Source: Phytophthora hibernalis (Eukaryota > Oomycota > Peronosporomycetes > Peronosporales > Peronosporaceae). From it: a stretch of DNA of 64,000 bases. The notes below the pieces were generated by a model that was not told the origin of the DNA, searched no databases, and worked only from the letters and a program-made list of their open reading frames with translations. The position numbers and the translations under genes were made by a program. The stretch covers positions 186,001 through 250,000 of the forward strand of contig JAAKBF010000094.1 of NCBI GenBank assembly GCA_012656075.1. The letters are read 5' to 3'. Of the stretch, positions 11,537 through 25,098 are shown one piece after another (position 1 is the first letter of the stretch; each line of letters begins with the position of its first letter).

Positions 11537-12640
11537 GAGCTTTGTCTTGAACAAAGTCACCGCCTGCTGGTGGCAGCATCCGAACTTGGCCCCCGCGGCC
11601 TTCGTTGCCCCACGCTTCAGCCGGCCATTTCGGCGAGGAACAGCGCAATGGCTGTGCGCGCTTCTTCGGGAATGTCAGGGGTGCCTGCGGTTCGTCCATT
11701 TGGGAAGTGACTGGCTTTTAGCCCTCCTACGAGATCAGTTTTAGTGCAAGCATATCCTATTAAATATCGTGATATTTGACCAATAGAATACTGTGAGGTT
11801 TTATGAAAAAACTAACTGTTAATTCTTTTCCAGACCGGAGAAGTAGGTGGTAAGTGGCCTTCTATTCGATATTTATTAGAAGTAGTTTTCTATATAATCA
11901 TTTTGAAAATATAAAGTGCACTGCCCCCAAATGATCCCAACAAACAAAGCAAAGCCGTCAATCATTACAACGTTCACAACGGTATTAACAGTAAATAGTA
12001 CGTTATTAAAAATAACGTTAACATGTAAATAGAAGGACAACCTTAGCCCAGGTTTCTCAGACTCAAGAAATACTGAGAAATCTGATTCTACATGTATTAT
12101 CCAGGTTATTTCAGGTTACGAATGACGGAATACGATGCAAGTAATCTATACCGAAGGTATAAATGAACAAATCAGGTATTATCCAGGTCGGAAAACTGGG
12201 ATACTCATGTGTGCGTGGCTTGAGCAAAAGTGGAAGTGATGACGAGAGGGGTTGGCGCGCGTATCAGCTAATCGATGCCGGCATTAATGATCCAGGTTTT
12301 ACGCAGGTATCAATACCTGGGATACTCATGTGTGTCTTACTCCGCAAAACGTCGAAGTGATCGCCATCGAAGTATGTCGGATTTCGCTGGTGGGGCGAGT
12401 TGAATGCGAAGTTTCTAGACTTTGCGAAGTCACACATGTATGATCCAGGTTTCGAACAGGTAGTACACATGTATTGCGTGGCGTTGAGGTTTTCAGCTCC
12501 GCTCGCCGGTTGCTGATAACCGAAGTTTCTTTTGGTGAAAGGTAAGAGAGGTTCTGTAGGTCTATTTACATGTTTTATGTGCAAGATGTATGAAACGTCC
12601 TAAACGAGGATATGAGCGTCAGTTTCGTTAACTGATCGTG
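11537..12640. other. Non-coding, AT-richer stretch with CCTGGAT repeats
   Basis: 11700-12100 shows nothing. 12100-12490 contains about three degenerate copies of a unit that on the minus strand reads CACATGAGTATCCCAG, then CCTGGATNATNC. Good copies lie near 12180-12215, 12290-12335 and 12435-12475. This may be the 3' tail of the minus-strand LINE next to it. Confidence 0.4.
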
Positions 12641-15600
12641 GCCCCACTTGGTGTGGCGACCCTCCTGGATCTTGTTCTAAACGTTCAAGACAGGGGTGGA
12701 GTCTAGCTCCGCTGATGACAGTATCGGGTTTCCGATGTTCCCTCTTGACCATGCTCGCATCCTAAAAGCGCGTCGTGCTGTTGGTCGTAGACTGGGCCTC
12801 TTCTCGAAATAGGATATTGTTTCGCTCCATCCAAAGCGTTATTTGGCAGACTATACACAGGATATGCCATATCCTCTTCCATTATTTTTCTGCTGCTTCA
12901 CTGTTTTCCTGATATCATTCTTGAAGTTGTTTGCTTCTGTAGGCTGGGTTGACCGGGGCTTGACGATTGCCACAGATGAGAATCCACGACCGGTATGTTC
13001 TCCGGTCCAATGGCCGATGCGCTTGACCCACATAGCTACTGCTTGTGGGTATTCCTAGAAGATATGAGCTAATGTATCCTTTCCGCCGGTGCACGTTGAC
13101 GTTGTGACACAGCTATTGTCAATTCTACGGCCTTGGTAATGCAGATTGAGCTGCACGACAGCTACTCGATACCCCGTCCACACTTGATATTCTGTCAACC
13201 CATTTGATTGATTCCACAACAGGGGCTGGTGTTTGATGAGCTGCAGCCTGCTGCTATTTATACTTGTCCACCTTGTCCTCTATCCGGCCGATTACTTGTT
13301 CCAGAGGTACTGAGAACTCCTGTTTGTGATGTTGAACAGCTTTCTTTGCAAGAACCTTCTTCAACTAACCATTGCTGACCGCTTCCGGCGCTTTTCAGGA
13401 GAACCTATGCAAATTCGGATGTGCTTGGGAGACTATGCCTTTCTACATCAGTTTTTTATCGGGTTTGTTCCCACGTGGTTTCGGTGGTGAGAGGAAATCT
13501 CCTCTAGAAAGGGCCAGTGGATCCCGTCTTTTGTTTGTCTTAGCCGTACTACCTCCACTGGCTCCGTTTTCCAGACGCGCTGTCCCTCTAATTACCCCTT
13601 GTTTCTCCAGGGCCAAGTAATAGGTGTTTCTGAACGGCGGCGATTAGCGCAGTTGTACTCAGGCTGTGCTTTCAATTGCCCACCTATCGGTATCGTCGGT
13701 TCTGCTTGAAGGATTGTACTTGCCTAGAGGCGCTGGGTCGCGTTCGTGTGTTGTTTGCCGTCCACTGTCAGTGAAGGCTAGTTGAAGACGAACTCGTCTG
13801 GCCCTGTACGCTGGATGTGCAGCGCTGCTATAGTGCTGTCCTGTATTCTGTCATATTTGGAGCTGGAAAGCATTTCTCCTTGATTTCTCGTCCATGGCTT
13901 ATCGCTCCATCGAAACGCTGCCCAGAACCGTTGAATTTTCTTTGGTCGCTCATCCGTGCTTTGTGGCCAGATGGAAAACGGGTTATAATAGGATATAACC
14001 CATTTGTCTCCCTCGCACTAACTACTGGCCCCGTCGAGTAGGGTTCGTAGTTTCCTCGTACCCAGCTTGCCGTGGTTTCCTGTTTGCTCTCCGTCGGCTA
14101 TTAATTCACCGATGTCTTGTTCGAGTTGCCTCCCTGGCGTTCTTGTTCCTCTGGGAGCCTGCCGAAGCTGCGGTTGTCCAGGCGATATTTTGTACGCCTG
14201 CTGAGTGTCGGTGATTCGAAAGGCCCACCGACGCCATGCTGCAAAGTATTTATCCTCTTTCTGGGTGAGCCATTGCAAAGCATGTTTGGTTCGCTGAGTC
14301 TTGATAGCCACTGGTAGCGACACTAACCCAATTCCGCTCGCTTTTCTCGGTGTCTCTAATAGTCCTGGGTTCACCTTGTGACGGCTCGCTTCTGTTGATG
14401 CCGAATGAGCCCACGAAATGTTTTGTACAAAAAAATTCTCTTTTTCTGCCCAATCGAGCAGTTCGAAGACCGCCGATGTGAATAATATTGAGGACAGCAT
14501 GATGAGGTTGAGGATTAGGACTCGCGGTCGCGATCCTGGTCGCCGTCATTAGTCTTCTCTTGATCATACGTATCCAGTCGGGCCAATTACGTTTGGTTAA
14601 TTCCCCGGCCCCCACTTCGTATCCCAAGCATCGCGTGGCGTCTGGTTTCTGCAATATATACACGCGAAAGTATCCTGCTGAACTGCCTTGGTGAGAAAGA
14701 TGATTTTACCTTTGGCCGGTTGAATGTGTTGCTGAAAACTCTCCAAACCTTCGAACTAGCTTGAGTGCATGACCACTTTGGTGTGGTTCCTCCAAAAAGA
14801 TGGTTGAGTCATCAACAAACGCCGAGAAAATATGGGTGTCGCCCTGTGCGCCCGGCACTGCCTCCTCTTAACTGTGGGGCTTGTTGGATGGCGATAATCA
14901 GGATCTCCGCAACTAGTATGAGGATCAATGGTGCTAATCAGTAGCCTTGCCTGATTCCAAATGTAATCGGGATTTGAGTCGTTCGCTCCCCGTTAACTAC
15001 AAAATTGGCCGTCGTGCCGGAATGCATTCGCTGTATAAGGTCCACAAAAGCTGCTGGAACCCAAAATTACGCAGCGTCTTGTACATGAATTCTCGGTCGA
15101 CCGTGTCGTATGCTTTTCTGAAGTCAAGCAGTAAAATGACTCTATTGTGAATTGCTTCGATGTCTTCTTCAGTGGAGGCCGTTGATAGCTGGATCAATAC
15201 TGTCTTCATCATTTTTCTGCCGTGCACGAAACGCTGCTGCGAGTCTCCCACTAACTTTGGCAATAGCTGGTGCAGTCGTGTGTTGCTATCACTTTTTTGC
15301 AAAAATCTTGTAACTAGTTTGCAGAAGCGATATGGGCCGATAATCCATTGCATCGTCCGGATCGCTTTTCTTCGGAGGGGAATGATTCATCCCTCTGGTA
15401 ACGATGGTTTGAGTATTTGATTACTCACCGCCACCAGCGCTGGAAATAATATCGTCGCTGTGTCCATGTAAAAGTTATCGTTCAGGTTGTCTGGTCCTGC
15501 CGCTTCGTGGCTGCTCAATGCTGCCACCGCCTCTAGCACCCCCTTCCGTAATGTCCGCTGTGAGATCTCTACTGTCGTTATCATTAAGCTTGCGTTCTGC

Positions 15601-17007
15601 GCAAATGCCCGGAACGCTGTTGGGAGTTTGTCCAGTGAGACTTGTCTGTGTATGGAGCTTAGTAATGGCATTTAGACGCAAATTTGTCCGCTATGGTCAT
15701 ATGCCGTGAGAAACTGGGTCCGAGTATGTGTAATTGCTGTCACGGTTTGTTCCTTTTCCCAATCCGATACTCGTTTGAACGCCCATATTTACCACTCAGT
15801 TGTTCGCTCCAACCGCTGTCCTAACCCAACGAAGTGTTCTTCGCGCAGTTTCTCGATGATTGCAGCTATCCCTTGTCACCGCGTGAGGAATTGACGTCCT
15901 TCTCGTGCTTTAAGTTTTCGAACGAACCCGCTGTCTGCGCTGTTTCTCTCGTTTCCATACCGCCAGTATACACCTAGTGCATTCTATGACGTCGACGTCC
16001 CAAGTCTGCACCGACGTGGCCTGGCGAATGCCCATTCCATCCATACCCTCTATCAGCTCTGATAGTACACTTTCTAGTTTGTTAGTGCGGATTGGATATT
16101 GGACCGGTGTTTGGGTCCGTGTCTGCTGTGACGTGCTTCCATCCCTCACGTGCAGTTGCAGTTCGTGGTGGTCCGAATACTGAGGCGGTACGCGTGCCAC
16201 TACCCAGATAACTTGGTCCGCCCACTCCTTTGTACATAGAGCCTATCGATTCTACTGGCGCTCTCTCCTTCCCGGTATGTAAAATGGTCAACTTCATTCT
16301 CCGTCTCCTCTTCCGCCGCATGATCCAGTAGTAGATGTGCATCAGCTATTCCCGTGGCGCCTAGTAATTCCGTTAGTACCGGGATCTCAGGCCGGTTAGA
16401 CCGTTGTTAGCGTAGCCGGTCTAATAGCGGGATATGGACACTGTTAAAATTAACATACCCTATTAACATCGTGTTGTATCGCAGTAGTTTCCACTCCGCT
16501 AGGTCTTTGAAGAAATCTTCTCGTCTCGGACTCTTGTTCGGCGCATATACGTTGATTAGTATCTTGCCGTCTACTTCATTTGAAATTGCTCGTGTGGTCC
16601 AGCGGCCCTTTCTCCATGGCGCTGATGCCGATGTGAGCAGGATAGACACACCTGCCGATCTGGCTGACCCGTTCCTCCAATATGAAGGTGTAGATGATCT
16701 GAATCGTGTAGTTTGCCCCATATCCTCGCCCAGGTTTCTTGCATCTCCCGTGCTTCGTCAATTGTATCTACGTGTGTTTCTTGTAGACACCACGCCTGAG
16801 GTTTGTCCCGTGAAGGTCGTCTCCTCCATGCAGACATCCACCCCGGTCGTTTTGCCGGTGTTAATACCTGCCGTTTTTGCGATACGTGTTTTATATCTTC
16901 TGGTTTGGAATCCGGATGATCTCCGGCATCCCAGGCTGGATGTTCGCATTCGCGGAGTACGTGACTCTACCCGAAAGCGTCAGCGTCCGCCATCTCAGCT
17001 TGTCTGA
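12641..17007 (-). pseudogene. APE-type (L1/Tx1-like) LINE ORF2 remnant
   Basis: Read leftward. An apurinic-type endonuclease segment (WCLQETHVDTIDEA and ILINVYAPNKSPRREDFF, 16950-16400) is followed by the reverse transcriptase N-terminus (SSHEAAGPDNLNDNFYMD, about 15540), then VILLLDFRKAYDTVDREFMY (about 15130). Motif B has a stop inside it (GIRQG then TAG, about 14935). The catalytic box reads FVDDST (about 14800), and the thumb and C-terminus include LPVAIKTQRTKHALQWLTQK (about 14290). A W-R-N type tail (LWMERNNILFREEA) lies near 12820. Numerous stops and frame changes make it inert. This is a different LINE class from the one at 9.5-11.5 kb. Confidence 0.75.
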
Positions 17008-18569
17008 GTCTCGTCACTGACTGCAGCTATGGGGCGCCCTTAATTTGAGAGTAGATGATTTTCCTCAACTTGAGCGATAGCTGAAGAAAAGAATCCCACT
17101 ACTCCGTTCCAATCTGCGTTGTTGTACGCGTGCTTGTAATCCTCGCTGCTCCTTAACAGTTGAAGGTGGAGGATTAGTTTCCGGGTGTGTGTGCTGACCG
17201 TATATTGTCTCGTGCCATCGCGTAGAGCTCTCTGTCGAACAGATGCGCATACAATACGTATTGGCTCAGGCGAACTCTTCGATTCGGGTCGCATAGCTTT
17301 AGTACATCATCTGTCGCGGAATGTTGGTCGCAGAGACGTTTCCAGTCGTATGCCTTTTCTCATAGCAGTGCTAGCCGCGACTGACTGCTACGATGCTACG
17401 TGTTGTTTATCCAGATCGTCAGCCATACCTTGACATCATGCAACTCCGTCCTGTTTCGGTAATTTTGTAGTCCTGAATGCAAGCATTCCTGTCTCCATAA
17501 TGTTCTCCGCTGAACGAAGACTGGTCATCTGGGACCCGGAGCCCTAGAAATACGAACCTTCGCACATGTCTAAGCTGGGATTGTGACACTAATTTGGCTA
17601 CTTGCTGTCATTCTGCTGTAGTGCTGCTCGTGGTTGGATAGTCGACTGTCACTAATGGCGGCCACTCGGGGGCGAGTCTCTTCCAGGCTTCTGCACAGTC
17701 ATCTCTGTCGATTCGTTCAACCACTCCCTCGAAGTTGAGGTGTTTTGTCACTTGGTCGTTTTTGCCTTTCTTCAGAACAGCCGCTGTATGTTTGTTCCAG
17801 ACTATTTTGTCAGCAAGCTTCCTATCGTCCGGTGTGGATATGTGGCTTCTTTTCCTGACTGCTGATAAAGCCCGCGTTATCCGGGATGGGGCGTCATGGG
17901 TGGTCCGTTTGACTGCTTCGATTGACTGCTGATAGGTTTGTAGCTGTCGTTCCCGGAAGATTGAACGCTTGATAGGGCTGGGCTATCCTCTGAACCCTCT
18001 ACATCGCGACGTGCTATTGGCGCTCTTGTTGTCTGCACCAGCTGCGCTGGTGGAGGTACTCTCGATTGACGGATCCGGTGCACTGCTGCTTGTGCGGCTT
18101 CTTCTAAGTGAAGACGCCTTTCGGCCATAATCTTCATTTCCTCAAGGCAACCAAACGGCTTGGCGAGGTCCTCAAGCTGATTGACATCATCTTCCGTGAT
18201 TCCCATGTGACATATTACTCCGGGATTTCCAGTAGAAGCCTGCATAGCTCCCATGTTGGCTGATCCCCAGGAGACCTGGCATGCGCCCACCGAGGAGACA
18301 TGTTTCACGAGGCGCGAGCCAGGGGATACCTCTGTAGCCCGAGTAACGACGACAGACGACCCGACGATGATGTGTCCACTCGGACCCATAGTGAAACCAA
18401 GTAGTTTAGCAATTCCTAGAGATACCATATGCATAAGCCCCCTCTGCGTACAACCCCAGCTGGAGCATAATGCAGTCTTACTTTTCCTCTCAAGTGCGCA
18501 GAGATCAACCTCGAAAAGTACAAGGTAAAGGAGAAGGCCGCGACCCCTAACCCCAAGGTAAACTTCCAT
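17008..18569 (-). pseudogene. 5' part of the LINE, unassigned coding remnants
   Basis: An open minus frame (17877-18569) encodes a Gly/Val-rich segment and then a Glu/Arg-rich helical stretch (EDLAKPFGCLEEMKIMAERR). Shorter fragments follow down to the endonuclease. It probably belongs to the upstream or ORF1-ORF2 region of the same LINE, but no domain could be named. Frames are fragmented. Confidence 0.35.
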
Positions 18570-19389
18570 ATCACATTTGCCAGGGTTTCCCAGTGATTCT
18601 TAGGCATTTAATATCTGTTAAACCGGCGCGCGGATCAGCCGGTACGGGAGCAGCACTTCAAATTCAAGGGTATCGCCCAGTATTTTACGGCCGTCGCCGG
18701 TGGAGCCCATCTCATAAAGACCCAGAGTTTTTAAAGTTGCTTGTTAATACCGACCCGGGAATTTGGTAGCATCTCCAGGACTGTATGTTTAGCTACCCTC
18801 CAGCGTACTGTATAAGGTCGGGACCGAGTTATTCAATCAAGATCCTCAGTATTAGACCTTCTCCCTGGTCCAAACAACCGATTCGTAGGGGGTACACAAG
18901 GTGAGGATACTGACCAAACCCCGGGACCATTCTCTCCCTTAGAAGATCTAAAGCGCCGAGGTTCACGGCCCCGGATAAATACCTCGTCAGGGACGGAGGC
19001 CGTCTGTAGCACGAAGGAGACACCCCCTGCTCGAGCGCGCAAGCGACCGACATGTGGAAACCTCCAAGCGCTACATCACACCCATTTTCTTGGTTCTCGA
19101 AGTTGCTTGTCTGTAAATCTGCACCTCACTACTACATGCCCCAGATTCCCACGTTAGATTCATTGTTGGCGGTGACCTACGTTGGGGTGTTTGATCACTA
19201 TGGTCGTCCCAAACCATATCAGTCTCACTATTCCTTGCAGAAAGGTTGCACTCGGTTGACTTGAATGTGACTTCCCAGATCGTAGACGTCCTGGAATTGG
19301 GTAATGCGTGTCTAGACCTTCCATCGCAAACTCAGTCGAAATCTTCGCTTTTAGAAAAGCTGCTAGGCGGCGGATCTCGTTGAATCTTG
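18570..19389. other. Unassigned LINE-derived or intergenic sequence
   Basis: Only short, motif-free open frames are present. It probably belongs to the LINE. Confidence 0.3.
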
Positions 19390-19996
19390 TTACATTGTAT
19401 AGCAGGATGGTATACTCTGACCTGCTCTGCTTGGTCGTACCGTCCGGCCCTTGTTGTCTCTGCCAAACCGTTCCTTTCTCGCGTTTTGGAGCCTGTACAC
19501 ACTTCCCTTGTATGGGACTATAACCGCGCGATGCCGCACCGCTGTTTTACGACTGAAGAAGTAGAAGTGAATTGTCTTCGTTGTGATGTCATAGCGGATG
19601 GTCTTGGTTTGGCCTAACATTGCGTGCAGGTCATCCGGATTGACTCGTCGCCAATTCCGGCGAACCCAGTATGATTTCCGTCAACGCTTTCGTTAATTGT
19701 CGGGTGATTCGCACTCCTCGATGTCGATCAAGGTGCATGATTAGTTCGCCTTCCACCTGTGCCTGAATGGTGCTGTAGAAGCGCAATATCTCCTGCCCAT
19801 TAAACACGTTCTTCAGAATGGATGGCATGCGTCTGTACACTATGATGCCTTCAGCCATGCCTGTTGTGATTTTCCACGCATCCGCTGTTGCCTTCCGCAG
19901 CCTTCCTCCTACTGTCGTTCCCTCGCATTGGGCCTTTAGCTTAGCTGTTTCCTCCGGGGTAAACTTGCCTGGATGAAATATAAAGTCTTCGAACAA
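19390..19996 (-). pseudogene. LINE ORF1-like fragment
   Basis: Two successive minus frames encode EILRFYSTIQAQVEGELIMH and, downstream, LGQTKTIRYDITTKTIHFYF. They resemble the central RNA-binding region of ORF1 proteins of oomycete L1-like elements. The location just 5' of the ORF2 remnant on the same strand supports this. The assignment is by context and overall character only, with no diagnostic zinc knuckle seen. Confidence 0.4.
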
Positions 19997-21003
19997 TGCT
20001 CGTTGATTTCCAAGCTGTCTTCCTGCTGGGTAGACGCTTTACCGTTTGGACCCATTGGTTAAGCACTGGCGCCTGTACCCACTTGTGACGAATCTCGTTC
20101 CTCCTCAGTATTTCCTTGAGAGCCCACTTCGTCGTGAGAAGCTCGTGATTGATTGCTTGTGCCAGTTGTTGTCAATCTTGGAACGTTCCGTCGTGGAGTA
20201 CAAACACTTGTTCGAACAGAGTGAGCAACCTTGCATTTCCGCTACCTGTAGCTTTGGGATGCGCTTTCGATCAGCCGGTAGAGCTTCCTTATCTATCTAC
20301 ACGTCGTGATACAGCGTTGCAAATAGTTCAGTGACTGTCGTTCTCTACGCTTCAACCTGCCAAATATGTGATGCCACCTTCATGTCTGCGACTTACGCGT
20401 GAACATTTATGTTGCTGTGACGGAGTTCGTCTCCCTTACAGAGTCTTTCCGTGATGGTGTTGTGTATCGCCTATCATCCCCTGTCGTCTTCGTCGTTGGG
20501 TCCGGTTTGTCTTCTGTTCCTGGCCAACTTTCGTCTTGGATGGTTTCTCCCGCCTAACGATCCTGGCCGGCCTGTAGTCCCGGTTCCGGTCCTGTCCTAT
20601 CTAGTATACGTGCATTCGATCCTTGGTGAAAGGAGGTGACAGTGCCATCCGAGTGGTTAATATCATTCTCCGCGCGACAGTGACATAGGAACAATAGTGA
20701 CCGAGGTCTCAGCTGGTATAATAAAAAACCGGCCGAGGTTAGAACCTCGTTTTGTACCCATCTCGATATCGTACCCTCGGCCGTTTAGATCCGACCCCAG
20801 GATCTCCTACTGAGATCTATTCACACTTAATATTTGTATTTAGATATAGGACTAGCTATAGGATGACCTACAGAGGCTCTCAGAGCCGTACAAAACATGT
20901 AAATAAATCAGCAGTCTTCCCCATCCCCACACATCACTAAGGGTCAAGTCCGTATTCGGTAAGTCTAGTTAGCTTGTCTTAGAGTCTGGATACGCTCGGC
21001 TGC
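19997..21003. other. Non-coding stretch
   Basis: No gene is seen. A short hairpin-like segment with GAGGTT/AACCTC complementarity lies near 20730-20755, and similar GAGGTT/ACCTC pairs occur near 24510 and 30910. Confidence 0.3.
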
Positions 21004-21849
21004 GTGGGATGCCTGCCAGCGAGCGCAAGGTACATTGAACCGAGAGTTTGTCGCTGGTCAGTCCAAGAGATTACAGCAGGGTTGGAACATTCCCAGGGAA
21101 TATCATTTTTTACCTGGGACACCCATTGGGCCACCCCAGACCCCCTCTGGGAAATTGTGGGAACTTATACCGGTACAACAAGGTTTATCGATGTGTACCT
21201 TGGCGGAGAAGCTTCCTCAATGGTAAGCGAGTCAGAGGCGGCGACGAGGACTACGCGGCGCTGCGGCCGCCACCAAGGAGCAGCACCGCCACGCTAGCTA
21301 AAAGATCGATGTGCTGGAGAGAGCGCAGCTCAACGACGAGGGCATGGGATGAGCACAGCGGACTACCGTCTACTGCAAGATGGCAGCGCCGACCTCACGG
21401 ACAAGTGCACTCTGGACGCGCTCATGATAGTAGCCACGCCCAAGATAAGGGCGTCTCCGAATTGCAGGACGAGCCGTGCTGCGTACTGACATCTAGTGGC
21501 TACTACTGATTCTGTTTTATTACCACGGTACAGTGCTTTATTCTGCTGCAGGATGCGGGAAGCGGCCAAGACAGGGCCTGCGACCACCTGGGACGTGGGC
21601 ATTCTCAAGATGCCGCGCGAGGCGCGCAAGCTCTTTCCGCACCCTAAGTTGAAGTCTGACACCAAGTCGGCGCTCACGGCGTTGTACAATGACACGAAGT
21701 CCGTGAACGACGTGGCCAATGCGCGCAAACGATGGCTGTGTCACGAGGTGGAGGCAACGGGATGTCCTTGCCGTGAGTGTTGCTGTAGCTATCAGCAGGA
21801 GATCTTCAGTGGCGGAAAGAGGAGTAGGTCGGCAAGCGGTGCAAAGTAG
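21004..21849 (+). other. Orphan coding-like fragment
   Basis: The plus strand shows coding-like segments in shifting frames: KIDVLERAQLNDEGMG (about 21303-21350), then DGSADLTDKCTLDALMIVA, and an open frame to 21849 with TKSALTALYNDTKSVNDVAN and a Cys-rich end. Codon choice looks gene-like, but no family was recognised. It may be a captured or decayed host gene. Confidence 0.3.
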
Positions 21850-21951
21850 GTTGCGTGCATCTGTAGTAATTAAACAATGCCAGATATGAGCTGTGTTCGA
21901 GTGCTGTTGAGTGCAAACTCTAAACGGTGTATTGATGAAATGGAATTTGAC

Positions 21952-24198
21952 TAGAGATGGCTGCTGACTACGCCTATTGATCATCACCGCTGCAGAAATT
22001 CGCTGCCACAAAGAGCTCTGCGAGCGGGGTCTTGTAGGCTCGGATACCCTTCAACTTTCTCTCTTGGGGAAAATTCACCATGTTTTCCTGTGGAAGTTGT
22101 TGGCGATCAGGAACTGGTATTGCTTCGTATAGATTTACGGCCTCTTCCACTACGATTGGCGGGATCTCGCAGTCGGTGTCTTCGGGTTTTTCATCAATGC
22201 CAACTTCCTTCAAGTAGCTGTCCCAAAATTCATCGTGTGAATAACTTCTTCGTCGACTTCGTTGAATGCAAAATTGTCCCGGTCTTCGAGTAGTACACTG
22301 TACTCCTCCTGAGTGGCGTCGCCCAAGTCGGACTGGTCGCAGTGGCTGGAGATATCCGCAGATGAACTGCCATACTGGAACATGGCTCTTGCATGGAATC
22401 CGAAACCTGCACGCTGACGTCCTCTTTGCTGTCCGAAGCATCATCTGGTTCCATCGGCGAAACAATTCTCGTCCTCCTCTTCTGTTTCGGCGTCGACTGT
22501 GATATCTTCTCGGATAGCGACTGCAGACACAGCTCTCGAACGGCTTCTATCTGTGCCGCTTTGTACGCGTCCATACGGTTTCAGATTGGTGTGAATATTT
22601 TAGATCGCTAAACAATCGTTCGCATGTAGCCGTGTTGACCGCAATAGCGAGCACCGTGCGTACAAGGACAGGAAGTTTGCATCGTGGATACTCCAGCCGC
22701 ATGGCAGCCCAAAACGACGGATCTGGCGTTGCATACGCTTCGGGTCCCGTTGTTGTATAATGTCCACCAAACCAGCGATTCAGGCTATTGCTCAATCCCG
22801 TCACGTCACAATCAACATACCGTCGATAGTAATAGACCGCAAAGTTGCTGATACGGATTTGCGAGGAAACGTCCGTGGGGGAAGCACAGCGGCAGTTTTC
22901 GCGAAGGTCGGGTGGAGATACAAGGCTAGCATGAATAGTGGTTGCTCGCAACTCAGCCAGCGCTTTTCAACACACTCGACAAGAGCCTCACCGTAGAGCA
23001 GGTCAACAGCAAACCTGCGTTAAATTTCAGCAAAGAAGACGACAACGTCGACGAGCGTGTTTTCGTCGCGCTGAAGTCGATAAGATGTCATGGAAAGCGG
23101 CCGAATCACTTGCTATGCTTCCTCCAGAGGCATCCAGAATTCACGGCTCTCCAATACGCGAAGTGAAATAAACCATCCCTCACTAACACCAGCATGACGG
23201 CAAGATCGAATAGTCAGCACGGTTTTGATCTTAACAACGAAGCGATGCAACCCTGCATAGAGCTACAACGCGTTGGGCACAATGCTATCATTGCGTGCGT
23301 CCTGCCATAATATTGCAGCTGAATGTTCTGAAGGAGCCGCAGCCATTTAGCCGAGGATGCGTTCAGCGCATTTACTGTTGCTACTGCCTCACGAGCCGTA
23401 GAGCGAAAAATGGACTTTAAAACCTGCTTCACCAAATTATTCACATCCCCGCAAAGCAACGTATGAAAGCAATCCGCGGCCAACGCACCGCGATAATGCG
23501 TCTTGCTCTGCCATATTGACCGGCGTCGTCGATGACCCCAACCCCAACTGTCCCGCCATTGGAATAGCCTTTTCAAGCAAAGCTTCGAGAGCTTTTGCAA
23601 TTGCTATGACATGGTGCTCAACGCCCACTTGATTCAATGAGAAGGTTATCATGCTCCCGAAACGTAGAAGATGCGATCCCAGCATGTGCTGTTTTGAGAT
23701 GCTTTCCCAAACATCAGACAGGAGACTCACTCACCCACCAGAATCCGACCACTTCTTCTTCAAGTTCGTCTCCGACTGAGTGTGGCAGCAACTGCCTTGC
23801 CGCCGTAGGATGGCCCCTCCCTAGTTGCCTTCTTATCGGGAGCCATGTGCTGATTCCGGGCAAAGGAATTCGAGGAACATAACTGTTTCAGCATACTTGA
23901 TGAAGGAGTCGGAAAGGCGGGCGCGATGCTGGAATCCTACCAGTAGGCTTTCAAACATGGACACATATGGGGCGGTCCATTGTTGTGGAGCTGGAGTAGT
24001 TGCTGCTTGTCGCGATAGCGTAGGGTGATAGTACTGACAGCTACGAAGGTGCCTTTCGTAGTTTTCAGGTTTCCCCATGAAGAAGCGAGGAGACTCAGCT
24101 CCAGCCCTGATGCAGTGCATGCACTGCATTTTGTAGCGCCTCCTTCTCCGTGGCTTCTTGAGCCGCTCGAAGCCATCAATCTTTGGGTGGCGGGTCAT
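21952..24198 (-). pseudogene. hAT-family transposase D
   Basis: Read leftward. The BED finger (CMHCIRAG, then NYERHLRSC; 24198-23990) is followed by WESISKQHMLGSHLLRFGSM (about 23700), a TRW-like box (CPTRCSS, about 23270), and the C-terminal dimerisation domain (LVRTVLAIAVNTATCERLFS, 22690-22610). An acidic Ser/Glu-rich tail follows to about 22000. Each block is in a different frame. TAGAGATGG at 21952-21960 matches the left end of hAT C and may mark the terminus. The dimerisation domain lost from remnants B and C is preserved here, but the protein is still broken. Confidence 0.75.
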
Positions 24199-24904
24199 GC
24201 TAATCTGGTCTCTTGTCGAACAGCGAGTTCGGAAATTAACTCCTTCTGCTCGATTCCCGTGACATCGAAGTCACCGGGCCTTAAACTACTTGGTAAACAG
24301 TTTTGTACCGATATTTTCAGTTCCGACCAAAGTCCCATTTGGTCCACTTTCCCGCAAAAATACCGGGAATTGGACGTCAGACGCTCCGTGTGTCATTTTG
24401 CAAAGGCGACGTTGCCAACCCTGATTAGATTGGCCGAGTGATGGAAGCGACAGGGAGTGTCGTCTTCCATATATTATTGTGGGACCGAGTGTACCAAATA
24501 TATTTTACTACCCGCTGAGGTTTTACCTCGGCAAACCCGTATTAGGCTTGACAACCGGTACCATTCCTTCTGAGGGACTGCGGGGTTCGCGCAAAAGCGC
24601 AATTTGGCAAACTAGCCCTCGATCGTGGCTACTGGTGCAGATCTTGTGGTTGATCTAATACAACCTCAGTATACAGAGGGTTTGCATCCAACCCGGCGTA
24701 AGATATCGATTCGGGGTCGTCAGATATTTATCCAACGCTCGTTGACCGTTGTAAGGGAAGCGAGTTATGTTGGTGGGACTCATAACATTCGGTAGTGAGA
24801 TTTTCTGTGTATTCCTACACGGCAATTGACAATGTTAGCCTCAACCGGCACATGGCGGTACGTCTCAAGTCGTTTCCTCGTCCGGGACTAGCGTCGCTTC
24901 ACCC
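24199..24904. other. Non-coding stretch
   Basis: No gene recognised. Stop-rich in all frames. Confidence 0.35.
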
Positions 24905-25080
24905 CATCATGATCGAATGCAGCATCTCCAGCGTAGTTTCGTCAGCCCCGTCGATGAGATATCGCACGGAGCTTCACTGCTCACGCAAGTCCAGAAGAGA
25001 CAGCAAACGAAAACTCCACAGCTATAAGTGTCGCTCTGCATCGGCTCGGTGACTTCACAATCGTTGTATGTCATGTCGTG
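24905..25080 (-). pseudogene. Ulp1-like (C48) cysteine protease C-terminal fragment
   Basis: The minus frame reads EPMQSDTYSCGVFVCCLFW and, after a Val/Ser/Pro-containing spacer, LRWRCCI, then a stop. Gln upstream of an S-C-G-V-F-V-C box is the C-terminal catalytic cysteine region of SUMO-protease-like C48 peptidases. The His and Asp boxes are not present upstream, so only the last part of the domain remains. It follows the Mutator-like N-terminus on the same strand. C48 domains are known to be carried by some Mutator-like elements. Confidence 0.5.
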
Positions 25081-25098
25081 TAGTGGCCTAGCTCGAAT

